Notes: generated from the sequence alone by a model not told the origin. A stretch of 64,000 nt of DNA from Gigaspora rosea (GCA_003550325.1 QKWP01000114.1:75236-139235), one strand, 5' to 3'. Positions 22,857 through 33,185 are shown, counted from the first letter of the stretch. Program-made: numbers and translations.

Positions 22857-25800
22857 ATGTGTTCTCAAATTGATGCTTGTTTTTCAAATATAGAAGCCCT
22901 AATTAGATCTCAACTCGAAGATAACACTCAAAATCATTTCGAAGTTGACCAAAAATTTACAGAGGCAACAAAATTAATTAGTGAAATCGAAGATGATAAT
23001 CAACATAGATTATATAACTATAAATATCATACAACTTATTGTAGCTATTTAAGAGCGATTGGTGATACGAAAAATGCTAATAAGCAAGAAAGATTAGCGA
23101 GAAGATTTGAAACATATACAAACACTCGTACTGAGGGAACACAAATCGCATTGAATGCGAATGTAGCATCAAACAATATCAATCAAGATGACACTCGTAC
23201 TGAAGGAACACAAAGCGTATTTGCGAACGGTGTAGCATCAAATGATATCAATCTTAAAGAAATTTTAGAGGAATTAAATAAGATCCGCCCAATTTTAAAA
23301 GATGAAGTAGTTAAAGTTAATGTAGTGGATAAACTTATTAGTGAGATACAACGGATTTTTGAAAAACTTAGTGAGATAACTAAGACATTTGAAGGTTATC
23401 TAGAGGCAATAAATTGCGAAATGTCTATGAATAAGTTAGCAGATAGCTTAATTAATGAAAAGTTAATTATTCTAAAAGCTAGTGAAGAACATGAAAATTC
23501 ATCAAAAATCAAAAATGTTAGCACAGAGTTGATAACCCATTTGAAATGCTTAAAATTATTTGCAAATAAAGTAGCATATTCAAAAAGAATAGAATTTATT
23601 TCATTCATATCGGATTCTCCAAAAAAGATGGAAATTTTATTTAAAAATGTTATAAATACAGAAGAAGAGATTAATAAACGTGTTAGAATTCTTAGTAAAT
23701 GTTTTCATCCAGATAGAACAAAAAATAAAAATTGTCCATCCGTACTTCAAGAAGTATATAAAAGTCAAGGCGATGAGCTATTTATACTTATTTTAGAGTT
23801 CAAAGAACTTTTATTGAATAAATTGAAAAAAAAGGCTTCAGAACTAGAGGATTATGAAAAAAACGGAAATGAATTTTGGAAAATCACTATTGACTATCAT
23901 AACGCATCAAAAGGACAATGGAACAAACTAAGAGTATTAAAAAAAGCTGACATTGAAGAGCTCTCTTCCGAATTATTAAAGCAAAATAGTATGCATGTGG
24001 GAGAACAGGCTTACGATCAATATCGAGCAGCGTGCAAAATTGCAGATAAAAATAAAATGCTAAAAAGACAGGTAAAACTGAGAAAAAATATGGCTTTGTG
24101 TTTATATTTCACAAAAAAATTTTTAGAAGCTCCATTATATGCTTTAGCGGCAATGCTTTTACAAATTAGGGATCCAACTATTACGCAACAAGAATTAAAT
24201 GAAACAAAAAAAATATTTGATAAAGTTAATGGTGGGAGTAAAGAAAAAGAAAAAAATGATGAAGGCATGTCTACCGATTTAAACACTGATATTAAATTAG
24301 AGAAGGATTTTAATGATGCAATGGCTTATTCAAATATAACGGAACAAGAATTAAATGAAACAAAAAAAATATTTGATAAAGTTAATGGTGGAAGTAAAGA
24401 AAAAGAAAAAAAAGAAGAAGGCATGTCTACAGATTTAAATACTGATATTAAATTAGAGAAGGATTTTGATAAGGCAATGGCTTATTCAAATATAATGCAA
24501 CAAGAATTAAATGAAACAAAAAAAATATTTGATAAAGTTAATGGTGGAAGTAAAGAAAAAGAAAATAATGAAGAAGGCATGTCTACTTATTTAAACACTG
24601 TTATTAAATTAGAGAAGGATTTTAATAATGCAATGACTTCATTATGTTCAAATAATCAAGGGATTTCTCTCTTTGATAGGGAGAATATTCGGAATTCAAT
24701 CAAAAATTTAATCAATCCGACCAATAACTCATTCATTAAAGCGGAACGTAGTTTAGTTCGTTATCAAATATCAGATAAACAAATTGTGCGTACAAAACGG
24801 CATGCAAATTCATATAGGATTAAAGCAGGTGCATTTATGGCAGTTGGAGGAATTGTAGGAGGAGCAGCACTAGTAGACAATTTTGGTTTAATACTCTTGC
24901 CTGTAATCATTTTGACTGGGCCGGTTGAGTTAGCAACAGGAGCGGCTTGTCTTCTTGCAGGGCTCGGTTTTGGCTATTATCTGATTAATAAAGGCAAAGA
25001 ATTGTTTAAGGAACCAAAAATTCGAGAAAAGCTCAATGAAATTATAAATAAGGCGTTATGTGCATATTATGTTGATAAATATCAAGAGTTTATCAATGCA
25101 CTTTCTGAGAAATATGATGAGAATCGCAAACCATTATTAGATTGTCACAATAATATTGGCATTATAGGTATAGATGAAATGGTGAATACGCTTCAAACTC
25201 ATGGTTTCAGGTCGGATGGTATTGCATATCTACTTGTTGTGCTTGGGGAAGTTTTAGGTAGTGGAAAAATAAAAATCAATGGTATCACACGTACAGTTTT
25301 GAAAGTCAATGCAAAACAAAGTTTTCAACTGGCACTGAGTGACAAACTTGTGAAGGAAGCAAGAAAACTAGATAAATGCACCAGCGATTTGCGAAAAACC
25401 TGTCATGGGAACTATGAGAGATACTTTAAAAGTACTTACGGTAAACTTAAAGATTATATATTTTCGAAAGAACATACAAGATTGGCTCTAGAATACCTAG
25501 ATGACTCTCAAGAAATGCCTTTTTTCTCAAGGCTGGAAGAAATGCGTAATATTGCAAGAATTAATATTGCGATTCTTAATATAATAGAATATGATGAGGA
25601 GGCATATGAAATGGCAAAAAAAACTATAGAAGATGTTCGACAATCTGTAGAAGAAAATTATCAATTTGTAAGCAAAGTTGAAATACGTTTAGAAGTCTTG
25701 GAGGATTTCTTGTGGATAATTGGTAAAAATGATCTATTTGATAATACATCTTCTACGACAAAGTCAACTTCAGAATTGGATAATAAATATATTAATAACT

Positions 25801-27233
25801 TGAAAAATGAATATTATAAAGCGGTTTATTTTGAACGTTTAGCTGAAAATGAAGCTAAAACTAACAAGTTAAACAGTTTACGTCATTGGCAATCTGCCCA
25901 GAAAAACTATAATATTGCGCATGAAATCGACCCTGACAACCCAATTTATTCCCTTGGATATGCAAGATGCCTTCTAAAATTATCTAAATATACTCAAGTT
26001 ATCGAGCTTTCAGATACATATTCAGGGTTAAATTCTATATCAGAATACTGGTATTTACGTAGTGTAGCTTATTTTAAGCAAAAAAAGTATAAAGATGCTA
26101 TGACATGCAATACTGAGGCGCTAAACTTAGTTCCTGGCAATATTCCTGCTGGTAAATGTAGAGAACTTATCATAAAATTTAATGTAGATAATACAATTGA
26201 ACACCACATTGATCGCTATAAAAAAGAGTTAACATATGAAATAGATTATCTGAAAAATTCTCATAGCGATGAGAGTCCTTCCTACAAAATTCTTTCAATT
26301 GATGGTGGAGGAATACGCGGGGTATTACCCACTTTATGGCTCAGTGAGATAGAATATCGAACCCATAGACCCATTTCACACCTATTTAATATGATTGCTG
26401 GAACGTCGACTGGGGGAATCATTGCTGCCGGATTATCAGCACCACAGTTCAAACCTATTAATGAGACAACTGACGAATATGAATATTCAAATTTAGTCCC
26501 AATATTTTCAGCTTCAGAATTATTGAACATTTATAAGAACGAGTCAAACAAATTATTCTCTAAATCAACAACATGGTTCAATATATTTTCCAATGTACGC
26601 GATGAAAGTCGTTCTACTATGTTTAAAAAATATTTTGGTAAAACAAGATTAAGTCATTCTCTTACTGAATTAGTTATTCCTGCAGCAAATGAAAATGACT
26701 CGCATTTATTTACTCGTTATGACGCTTGTAAAAATAGCAAAAATAACGAGGTAAATAACACTTTCGTTGACATATTAATGGCAACAACTGCTGCACCTAC
26801 GTTTTTTCCGCCTCATAAAATCGGTAATAAGACTTTTATAGATGGAGGAGTGTATCTTAATAATCCAGCATCAACTGCTTATGATAAAGCTATTAGTTAT
26901 AATGTGCCAAAGGAAAAGATTTCTGTACTTTCTCTAGGTACAGGATATTATTTACCGGATCCTTCAAATCCTGATCAATATAGTAATCTACTTTTTTGGA
27001 CACAAAATAAATCTAAATTGATGATATCTACACAAGAATATAAACCAGATCATAAAATGTACAAAGAGTTAAAAAATCGCTATCAACGATGGCAGGTCTT
27101 TTTTGAGAAACCTATAAGATTCGATGACTATGAAAGTATTCCTAATCTTTTAGAATTAGGCTATCAATATATAGAAGAGCTTGATAGTTCTGATGAAAAT
27201 CCTATCAATACATTGGTGGAGTCTTTGATCTAA
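22857..27233 (+). CDS. Patatin-like phospholipase fused to J-like, membrane-hairpin and TPR regions (1458 aa)
   Basis: This is a single intact open frame of 1458 residues. The C-terminal patatin domain (about 1141-1400) has every key element: oxyanion-hole DGGGIRG at 1149-1155, nucleophile elbow GTSTG at 1182-1186 (Ser1184), and the catalytic DGG at 1329-1331 (FIDGGVYLNNPA). It should hydrolyse acyl esters of phospholipids or related lipids through a Ser-Asp dyad. TPR-like helices lie at about 1005-1100 (NYNIAHEIDPDNP; YWYLRSVAYFKQKKYKDAM). A Gly-rich hydrophobic stretch at 657-710 could form two membrane helices. A J-like segment has HPDR at 284-287 (LSKCFHPDRTKN). There are two repeat blocks: 23 aa x2 at 90-135 and 52 aa x3 at 443-598. 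The rest is coiled-coil-like. No signal peptide is seen. Most stand-alone patatins are much shorter. The biological role is unknown; an effector-like role is inference. Confidence 0.9.
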   Translation: MCSQIDACFSNIEALIRSQLEDNTQNHFEVDQKFTEATKLISEIEDDNQHRLYNYKYHTTYCSYLRAIGDTKNANKQERLARRFETYTNTRTEGTQIALNANVASNNINQDDTRTEGTQSVFANGVASNDINLKEILEELNKIRPILKDEVVKVNVVDKLISEIQRIFEKLSEITKTFEGYLEAINCEMSMNKLADSLINEKLIILKASEEHENSSKIKNVSTELITHLKCLKLFANKVAYSKRIEFISFISDSPKKMEILFKNVINTEEEINKRVRILSKCFHPDRTKNKNCPSVLQEVYKSQGDELFILILEFKELLLNKLKKKASELEDYEKNGNEFWKITIDYHNASKGQWNKLRVLKKADIEELSSELLKQNSMHVGEQAYDQYRAACKIADKNKMLKRQVKLRKNMALCLYFTKKFLEAPLYALAAMLLQIRDPTITQQELNETKKIFDKVNGGSKEKEKNDEGMSTDLNTDIKLEKDFNDAMAYSNITEQELNETKKIFDKVNGGSKEKEKKEEGMSTDLNTDIKLEKDFDKAMAYSNIMQQELNETKKIFDKVNGGSKEKENNEEGMSTYLNTVIKLEKDFNNAMTSLCSNNQGISLFDRENIRNSIKNLINPTNNSFIKAERSLVRYQISDKQIVRTKRHANSYRIKAGAFMAVGGIVGGAALVDNFGLILLPVIILTGPVELATGAACLLAGLGFGYYLINKGKELFKEPKIREKLNEIINKALCAYYVDKYQEFINALSEKYDENRKPLLDCHNNIGIIGIDEMVNTLQTHGFRSDGIAYLLVVLGEVLGSGKIKINGITRTVLKVNAKQSFQLALSDKLVKEARKLDKCTSDLRKTCHGNYERYFKSTYGKLKDYIFSKEHTRLALEYLDDSQEMPFFSRLEEMRNIARINIAILNIIEYDEEAYEMAKKTIEDVRQSVEENYQFVSKVEIRLEVLEDFLWIIGKNDLFDNTSSTTKSTSELDNKYINNLKNEYYKAVYFERLAENEAKTNKLNSLRHWQSAQKNYNIAHEIDPDNPIYSLGYARCLLKLSKYTQVIELSDTYSGLNSISEYWYLRSVAYFKQKKYKDAMTCNTEALNLVPGNIPAGKCRELIIKFNVDNTIEHHIDRYKKELTYEIDYLKNSHSDESPSYKILSIDGGGIRGVLPTLWLSEIEYRTHRPISHLFNMIAGTSTGGIIAAGLSAPQFKPINETTDEYEYSNLVPIFSASELLNIYKNESNKLFSKSTTWFNIFSNVRDESRSTMFKKYFGKTRLSHSLTELVIPAANENDSHLFTRYDACKNSKNNEVNNTFVDILMATTAAPTFFPPHKIGNKTFIDGGVYLNNPASTAYDKAISYNVPKEKISVLSLGTGYYLPDPSNPDQYSNLLFWTQNKSKLMISTQEYKPDHKMYKELKNRYQRWQVFFEKPIRFDDYESIPNLLELGYQYIEELDSSDENPINTLVESLI
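24183..24650 (+). repeat. Intragenic tandem repeat, 156 bp x 3
   Basis: Three in-frame copies start at 24183, 24339 and 24495. Each encodes 52 residues containing QELNETKKIFDKVNGGSKEK and LNTDIKLEKDF. The first two are nearly identical; the third has drifted (STYLNTVIKL). The high identity and whole-codon period suggest recent expansion, and copy number is likely to vary between strains. Confidence 0.9.
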
Positions 27234-27237
27234 ACAA

Positions 27238-27263
27238 CGTTAGCCGGTTAATAACCGGTTAAA
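27238..27263. repeat. Short palindrome just after the patatin stop codon
   Basis: TTAGCCGGTTAATAACCGGT plus TAA forms a near-perfect inverted repeat a few bases after TAA (27231-27233). It may be a chance palindrome, or a 3' end or boundary structure. Confidence 0.4.
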
Positions 27264-27518
27264 GAGTTTCTTAGTCTTTTATTTAGACAGTTTATAATAT
27301 AAAATCTGCATATTGCCTCGAAACCTTTTCATGTGTCTTCTTTTATTTATTGAGAACTTTTTCTAAATAAAATTATTGATCAATGTAAAATTTTCTTTCA
27401 AGATCTATTTGATTTTCATCTTTACTAAAGTATATTTGATTTTAACATTTTCTTGATTTAGTATATCATGACTTGTAAGTTCTTTATTAAGAACGAAACC
27501 TATCTGATACCTTGGTTA

Positions 27519-27782
27519 TTAGTAACTTTTGAAATTCTTATGGTAAAACGCATTCACAAAATACCAAGCTCCTGAATTAATGTGTTTCACATGTAAATCA
27601 GTAAAATATTTCAGATAACTTTTTTTTTTGGATCTTCTATTAACAGGTTTTTGGCCGTTTACCCTATATAAAAATCCATCCGGATATGCAAGTGTTTCTA
27701 CGAAAAAGCACTGTGATATGTGAAACGGCCAAAGAAACGGGTTTGCACCAGTGTTCGAAATTAGTGTTCTCAGAGTTCTCAT
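27519..27782 (-). CDS. Small open frame, 87 aa, unrecognised
   Basis: Its body (PFLWPFHISQCFFVETLAYP, then RVNGQKPVNRRSKKKSYLKY) looks less random than the neighbouring frames and could be a gene fragment. The ATG, however, lies in a palindromic TGTTCTCATGAGAACA repeat, so the N-terminus is repeat-derived. No family is recognised. Treat it as doubtful. Confidence 0.2.
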   Translation of the reverse strand: MRTLRTLISNTGANPFLWPFHISQCFFVETLAYPDGFLYRVNGQKPVNRRSKKKSYLKYFTDLHVKHINSGAWYFVNAFYHKNFKSY

Positions 27783-27880
27783 GAGAACACTATTTTAAAT
27801 TTGTGCACAGTAAAAATTTTTTACTGTTCTCTATTAAAATTTTTTTGAGAACAGTAAAATAAAAATAGTGTTCTCATAAG
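27752..27880. repeat. CAGTGTT-ended repeat, left copy
   Basis: It begins CAGTGTTCGAAATTAGTGTT and is followed by self-complementary GTTCTCATGAGAACA and further GAGAACAGT blocks. Sequence of the same family, in the opposite orientation, lies at 33330-33376, and a third piece is at 34697-34773. CAGTG ends occur in hAT elements. The two opposite ends could bound one 5.6-kb element, but I find no matching 8-bp duplication. Confidence 0.5.
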
Positions 27881-28439
27881 TAGTAATTAATAATTACATG
27901 ATATTGTTATACCAAGTTAGAGATAAATAAATACAACTAATTGTAGCCATTTATTATCAAAATTATTTAGTTGAACTTATATAATTATTATAGCATAGAT
28001 GAAAAAATATGCTTTAATGTATATTCATATAGATGTGTTAAAATGAAGTTAAATTTTTAAATTTAACCTATTCCATTTATACTTTTATAGGTAATGTTAT
28101 AAAATTAGTTATAGAGCTAAAAATGTACATAAGGTGATTATACTTAATTCTGTGTATTTTTTTTTGTCACATATAAAAGTTCATCAAAAGATTGTATTTA
28201 TTTGTAAAATTTAATATATTAATTGATAATCCGTGAGTCACCTAAAGAACCTTAATTTCGTGAAACTTTACAAATTAAGCACGAGACGTTTCTATCGAAT
28301 TAATCTTTGAGTAAAGTTTGCATACTCTAATCCCCGTAAAATGCTTACCATTTCATCCTAATAGCCCATTTTAGCAACTCATTTTCCCAAAACAAGCCTA
28401 TTTTATAGCAATTTTACTCAAGGTTTGATTTAGGTGATT

Positions 28440-28935
28440 TGACGCCCTTCTGTTTTATACAACAAACCTTTACTGCTAGATCTACCGAACAAAAAGAACA
28501 AGCCACGGCTATTATTATGAACCTGCTATATTATACGAAGTACATGCTATTTCAGAAAAACCCATGGGCATTATTTTATCTGCCGTGCCGATCATTTTAA
28601 AGTAATGCGAGCTACTTTTTACCTACAAGATAATCATTATGGGTCATTGTTTTCTACTGGCGATACCATTGGGTGTTGTTTGAATTTTAAAAATAACACT
28701 GTATTCTATACTAAACACGGTATAAGCCTTGGTAGGTAAAGCTTAATAGTGTTTCCGTTTTATATTATGCATATCGTAGTACATACTTTAATGTTTTACA
28801 AAATAAATTTCAAGGTATTGCATGCCGAAATTTAAAAGGCACCTTATTTCCCTGCGTTGGATTGAGGTCACAAGGTGGATCTATAGAAGTAAATTTCGGC
28901 AGTAGAAAATTTAAATTTGAAGGTAATTCTGAATA
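28440..28935 (+). pseudogene. SPRY-domain fragment (RanBP9/10-like)
   Basis: Frames here read [34 protein letters not shown] and, after a possible intron starting GTAGGTAAAG (about 28731), NLKGTLFPCVGLRSQGGSIE, then VNFGSRKFKF. These are the typical SPRY strands (GDxIGCxLNF...VFFTKNG...YPxVGLRS.G..VEVNFG). SPRY domains bind partner proteins, and RanBP9-type proteins act as scaffolds. The upstream half is broken by shifts near 28480-28600, and there is no LisH/CTLH region. It ends with a stop near 28935. The domain call is firm, but whether any transcript is made is not known. Confidence 0.75.
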
Positions 28936-28973
28936 GTTATAACTGTATTTTTGTTTGATTTGTAATTTAAAAT

Positions 28974-29132
28974 GTCAAGCGTCCACTTCTTTACTTCCAC
29001 ATTCAGAACAACCAGCATAGCTTTTAAGCAATTGCAACTGCCGCAATCTTTTTTCCTGCTCTATTTGATGACGAGCCAAGGTTTTTTTATAAGAGGAATT
29101 TCCTGCGGTTCTCTCCAACTGGTTCTGATAAA
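28974..29132 (-). pseudogene. CxxC-containing protein fragment, unrecognised
   Basis: On the minus strand one frame reads NQLERTAGNSSYKKTLARHQ, then IEQEKRLRQLQLLKSYAGC and SECGSKEVDA before a stop. The charged helical run and the CSECGS motif look like genuine protein, perhaps a helix leading into a half zinc site. I do not know the family. It overlaps a plus-strand frame, which I regard as its shadow. Confidence 0.4.
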
Positions 29133-29138
29133 AACAGG

Positions 29139-29550
29139 GGCAACTTTTGGGGATGAATTATTGAAAACAAAATGGATCAAAGCACTTCATATTTGCATTA
29201 ATACGACAAAGGTATATACACTTGAAGATTTAGAAAATTTGTTGAAAATCAAACAAGATACTGCTGCTCTTGAAAATTTAAGATGCAATTATTGATTTAA
29301 CAAAATTGATTGATATTGAACGATTGCACTAAGATACCGAGCAGAAGCCTATTACAGTATCTAATGGAAAAATATAAAAAATCATTCAATGATGTGAACA
29401 AATTATTTAAATACGAATGGGCATCAAAACTTTCGGAATATAAAGCTATTGCACTTTATGCGTATTTGCATTCTATAATTAATTATATACTCATTGAATT
29501 AATAGGGAGTAAGCAATTATATTTTTTTAATTTTACTTATGCGGCATAAA
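29139..29550 (+). pseudogene. Gene fragment, function unknown, frameshifted
   Basis: Two frames join in meaning: GDELLKTKWIKALHICINTT, then KVYTLEDLENLLKIKQDTAA (to 29295), and after a shift NDVNKLFKYEWASKLSEYKA (to 29549). Both are Lys/Leu-rich and helical with ordinary codon use. The fragment sits between the SPRY and Sel1 fragments inside the 28223-32417 element. No domain is recognised. Confidence 0.35.
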
Positions 29551-29955
29551 TTAAATGAATAGACTTCGCTCAATTAATTTTCGGTATGTGCATAACGTTT
29601 ATTAAAATTGATGTTTTTTGTAAATTACCCTCTAATCAATTATATATCTGTTAAATAATCAGTAAATTTTAATCATACTTTTTTTTTTATTTAAGCATTT
29701 ATCCTAATCAGTTACAACCGTTAAATTACTAGCTTATAACTACACATTATAAATGTTCCTGGCGAACATTCTCCGGATAAGTGTGATGAAAATGGTGGCG
29801 AGGCAATTTTAAGGGTTCTGGACCAAAGTCAGAAGATATCGAGGCTAATTTATGCGATAAAACTAGCAGCAAAAACAGAAAAAGTGGGGGTAACATATCA
29901 AATTCGCCAGCAGATCCTCTGACTACATTGCCAATGGAGTCATCGAAGACATAGT
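29551..29955. other. Non-coding filler between captured fragments
   Basis: AT-rich at first, then a more balanced stretch at 29755-29960 whose frames on either strand I cannot assign. It may be more captured coding sequence, but I cannot support a call. Confidence 0.3.
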
Positions 29956-29959
29956 CCAT

Positions 29960-30235
29960 GTGTTGATGAAACATATGAATTAGGATATTTTTATCTTCAC
30001 GGAATTAGCATTGGAAAGGACAAATATAAAGCATTCGCTCAGTTCGAAAAATCTGCTAATATGAGGTATGCTAAAGGAATCAATTGTTGTTACGAATATG
30101 GAATAGGAGTTGAAACAAGTCATTCACATATTATCAAAAATCAGCAGACATGTATAATCCTAACAGAATGTATCAAATTAGTTATTGTTATAATTTAGGC
30201 AAACCAGGAAAAATGAAACTTTTCTACGATATGTT
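29960..30235 (+). pseudogene. Sel1-like repeat fragment
   Basis: The frame reads ETYELGYFYLHGISIGKDKY, then KAFAQFEKSANMRYAKGINC and CYEYGIGVE. After a lost base it continues with a degraded YQKSADMYNPNRMYQISYCY. These are Sel1-type units (about 36 residues, LGxxYxxGxGVxKDxxKAFxxYxKSA). Sel1 repeats are protein-interaction solenoids, commonly paired with kinase domains in these fungi. Two to three units survive, with a frameshift near 30117 and no start codon, so it is a dead fragment. Confidence 0.75.
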
Positions 30236-30239
30236 ACCC

Positions 30240-31160
30240 GAAATAATGCGCGCAGGTGATGTGATTTCGCGCTTATATCAGATATAATATTGATATTTGA
30301 AATTTTGAGTCTGATTGTTTTTTATGGAGATTTGCATAGTTTTTAACAATGACTTAATTTCAAACTCTAGGGAAATAGCCTCCGGCTGTCAATTGGTAAA
30401 ATCAGAGAATAACGTATTTCAAAGTTAATGGGTTTTAGAAATATGTAGAAACTTAAAAAATAGAATTCGTGGTTATAAATAATTAATAAGAAACAAATAG
30501 AAGTATTTGGGAATTCTCTTTCATGAACACAATTTATATAATGATTGTTATGTATAGTTTGAATCATAAATAAAATGCATTCGGAACTTAATTTGAAAAT
30601 AAAATATTTGTAAATAGTTTATTTTAAAAAATAAATCTATCTATTTTGCGAATAGATTCTTTAAAACCTTCTAATAGAATACAATTGTATATACAGATAG
30701 AAGTATTTTTTTTTCTGTTGTTGTCACGATAGGCGCCAAAAATTAACAGAAATCGGAACCTGATATTTCTGATATTTTTTTGACCTACTTTTTTTCGATC
30801 TGTGCCAATCAGAATTAAAGTCAGTAAGTCAAGTTCAAACTGAGAATATAAATGCTTGCTTACTACTACATCACGCCTTCCAAATTATCTCATTCGCAAT
30901 ATTCATTTGTTTTATAAGAACATTAATCAATCGGTGGAATTAATAAAGCCCACAAACCAAGAACTAAATGCATTTTTTTTGAGATATTTTTGCGGTTCTT
31001 GAAGAATAATTTCAGCCGGGGTGAAGAATAAGAGATTTTAAACCGATTGCTTCTTAATATTATATAATGCCCTTCAAATAAATTCGTTTGTGCTAATCAT
31101 ATTCATATAATTTGATTGTGATGCATCACAATACACATACTTAATTTAAGTTTAAATAAA
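30240..31160. other. Non-coding interior of the 28223-32417 element
   Basis: No coding segment is recognised. The minus-strand frame at 30367-30567 looks like chance. Confidence 0.35.
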
Positions 31161-31164
31161 ACTT

Positions 31165-31330
31165 ACCTTTGATACCAGTATTTTTGCTTTATGTAAATCC
31201 CTTGTTATTCTAATTCCATTTCAATAAAATTCTGCAACTCATGATATTCCACTAGCAAGACCCATCTTTGCAGGTTTTTGAGAATAAATGAATGCCTTAT
31301 GTTTATTCTTTTCACTCCAATTCCATTTTA
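31165..31330 (-). pseudogene. Sel1-like repeat fragment, minus strand
   Basis: On the minus strand the sequence decodes, with a few stops, as GIGV...KHKAFIYSQKPAKMGLASG, then VAEFY.NGIRITRDLHKAKY and WYQR, followed by GTAAGT, a splice-donor-like end. It closely parallels the plus-strand fragment at 45780-45960, including the WYQR/GTAAxT junction. So both derive from one gene family with a conserved intron position. In-frame stops after ASGIS and at VAEFY show decay. Confidence 0.7.
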
Positions 31331-32410
31331 ATAACAGTACTGACGTAGGATTGGTTTGATCATTAAAGTAAAAATCGATAATGTTAGCTGTTTCTTTATT
31401 AGAAATTGTTCTAACATTTTAAAAATTGGAGAATTTTTACCTTCTTCATTATAACGATTACACATGCTCTTTGTCTGGTTGAAATCTCAGTTGCTGAGTA
31501 TACGGTTGACTCTCAGGTGCTATATGATAAAATACCACTTTTAGCAAAGTCCAAGATCAGCAATTTATACGTTACTCAAAAATTCTTTTTGTAAAATATT
31601 TCCACTGCGAATCTGTGAACGAGTTCCTGCGAATGAATTGACTCAGGATCCGAAGCTATACAATGTAATAATTCTAATTGTGTTACTTGTATAGAGTTTT
31701 GTCATAACAAACCTTTCATTACAAAATAATAAACTTTTTTGACATTTAAAAACAGTTCAAGAAAGAAGGATTCTCGTACCCAATTTTACTAAATTCCTGG
31801 TTAAATTCTTGTTCATTTCCACCACATACTATTAATCCTATCAAACCAATGCGTCCAATATATATGCAAGCCCTCCTTCTTCCTATTCGTTGTTTCATTT
31901 AAAAATCCCTGCAGAAGATTCTGTAAATTGTTATTTTCTAAATACAATTGGGTAATATAGTTGGTTATTTGAGTCATATAAATATAAGGGTCGTTCTGTT
32001 ATTAAGTTGAAGTTAAAATTAGCAAATCAAGGTTAGATCTATAGGATTATTGTAATGCAGTCTGTTTATTAGTTTAAGGTTTTGAAACAAGCAAAATTAA
32101 AGAAAAAATAAAAATAAATAAATAAAATAACCTCTATTATTAAATGCTATAATTTGTCTTATATTCTAATAATAAGGCTTAGCATAGTAAATGCCGTGAT
32201 CATGCAAGGTAAAGTTCACCAAAAAAAAAATCAATATTTAATAATTTAATAATCGAAAACTCTTGGTATCATTCTATCTTTTGTACTACTTTAATACTAT
32301 ATTTGCTTAGAAATTTTTATGACTTCGCTATAACCTGAAAATTTCTATTTGTGTCTTGTTCATATCTCCGTCACATCCTAATATGGAAAATTCTTTAGTT
32401 GACTCACGGA
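31331..32410. other. Right part of the 4.2-kb element, nothing assigned
   Basis: Mixed composition with no frame longer than chance. Minus-strand phrases around 31790-31900 could be decayed coding sequence, but no motif is visible. Confidence 0.3.
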
Positions 32411-32722
32411 TCATCAATTAAATATACAATCAATTTATTATTTAAATGTAAATTTTTTTTATACATTATATACTAAAAATTTTTTTAATTATAAAAGTTA
32501 CAACCCATATAATTCATGAAAATTTTAAAGCCACGGGCCTAATTCCGTGGATATATAATGAACTTGATTTTTGTTAAGTAAATTAAAAAAAGTTTGCTAA
32601 GTAATATGTCTATTACGCTAAATTATATATAATATAAAATTTTTTACAGAATTTGGACAAGATTTTATTTATAGACTTGCCTGCTTAAATGTATAGTATA
32701 CACAAAAAATCAATTTTTTTCT

Positions 32723-33185
32723 ATGGACCATGTATCTAGGGACCCTGTGATTCAATTTGAACAATTTTGCTACTATTTGAATCATCTCACTGAGATAATT
32801 CGAATGATACCTAAATCATCCAAATTGGATTGCAGAGTTACGAGATATACAATCTACAGAAATAGATTTGATTACAGAAAACACCTTATATCTCTAGATC
32901 CTGTAATCCAATTTGGATGATTTAGCGACATTAGATTCATCTCAGTGAGACAATTCGAATACCAAAATTATCCAAATTGGATTACAGGATCATGAGATAT
33001 ACAATCCTATGAAAATATATTTGATCTCAAAAAATAATAAATATATAGTTTATCTCAGGATATTGTGATCTAATTCTGCTAATTTTGTTACAGTTGTGGT
33101 ACTATTAGAATCATCTCAGTAAGATGATTCAAATGATACCAAAATTATCCAAATTGGATTATGGGATCATAAGAAATCACGAAAT
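32723..33185. repeat. Cluster of hairpin repeats with TCTCAGTGAGA apex
   Basis: Three imperfect palindromes follow one another (about 32742-32850, 32885-33003 and 33050-33175). Each has arms ATCCAATTTGGATGATTT / CCAAATTGGATTACAGGATC, an apex ATCATCTCAGTGAGA, and an outer CATGAGATAT. The 65-codon plus-strand frame across the first two is a by-product of the repeat, not a gene. Confidence 0.8.

Larger units (their letters stand above)
28223..32417. mobile_element. 4.2-kb TIR element with TTAA target sites carrying gene fragments
   Basis: The ends are inverted: TTGATAATCCGTGAGTCACC at 28223, and TTGATGATCCGTGAGTCAAC read on the other strand from 32417, both continuing TAAAGAA. Exact TTAA flanks each side (28219-28222, 32418-32421). 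The first ten bases match the foldback elements at 11160 and 39659, which links the three families. Inside are no transposase remains. Instead there are fragments of host-type genes: a SPRY domain (28440-28935), a CxxC protein (28974-29132, minus), an unrecognised frame (29139-29550) and Sel1 repeats on both strands (29960-30235, 31165-31330). This resembles Pack-type gene capture. Confidence 0.7.

Noticed and set aside
22857..27233. Minus-strand frames opposite the patatin fusion gene (23396-23608, 24017-24286, 26282-26530)
   Set aside because: They are antisense shadows of the long coding frame and have no motifs of their own.
32723..32920. 65-codon frame across the hairpin repeats
   Set aside because: The frame repeats (DPVIQF twice) only because the palindromic repeat does.
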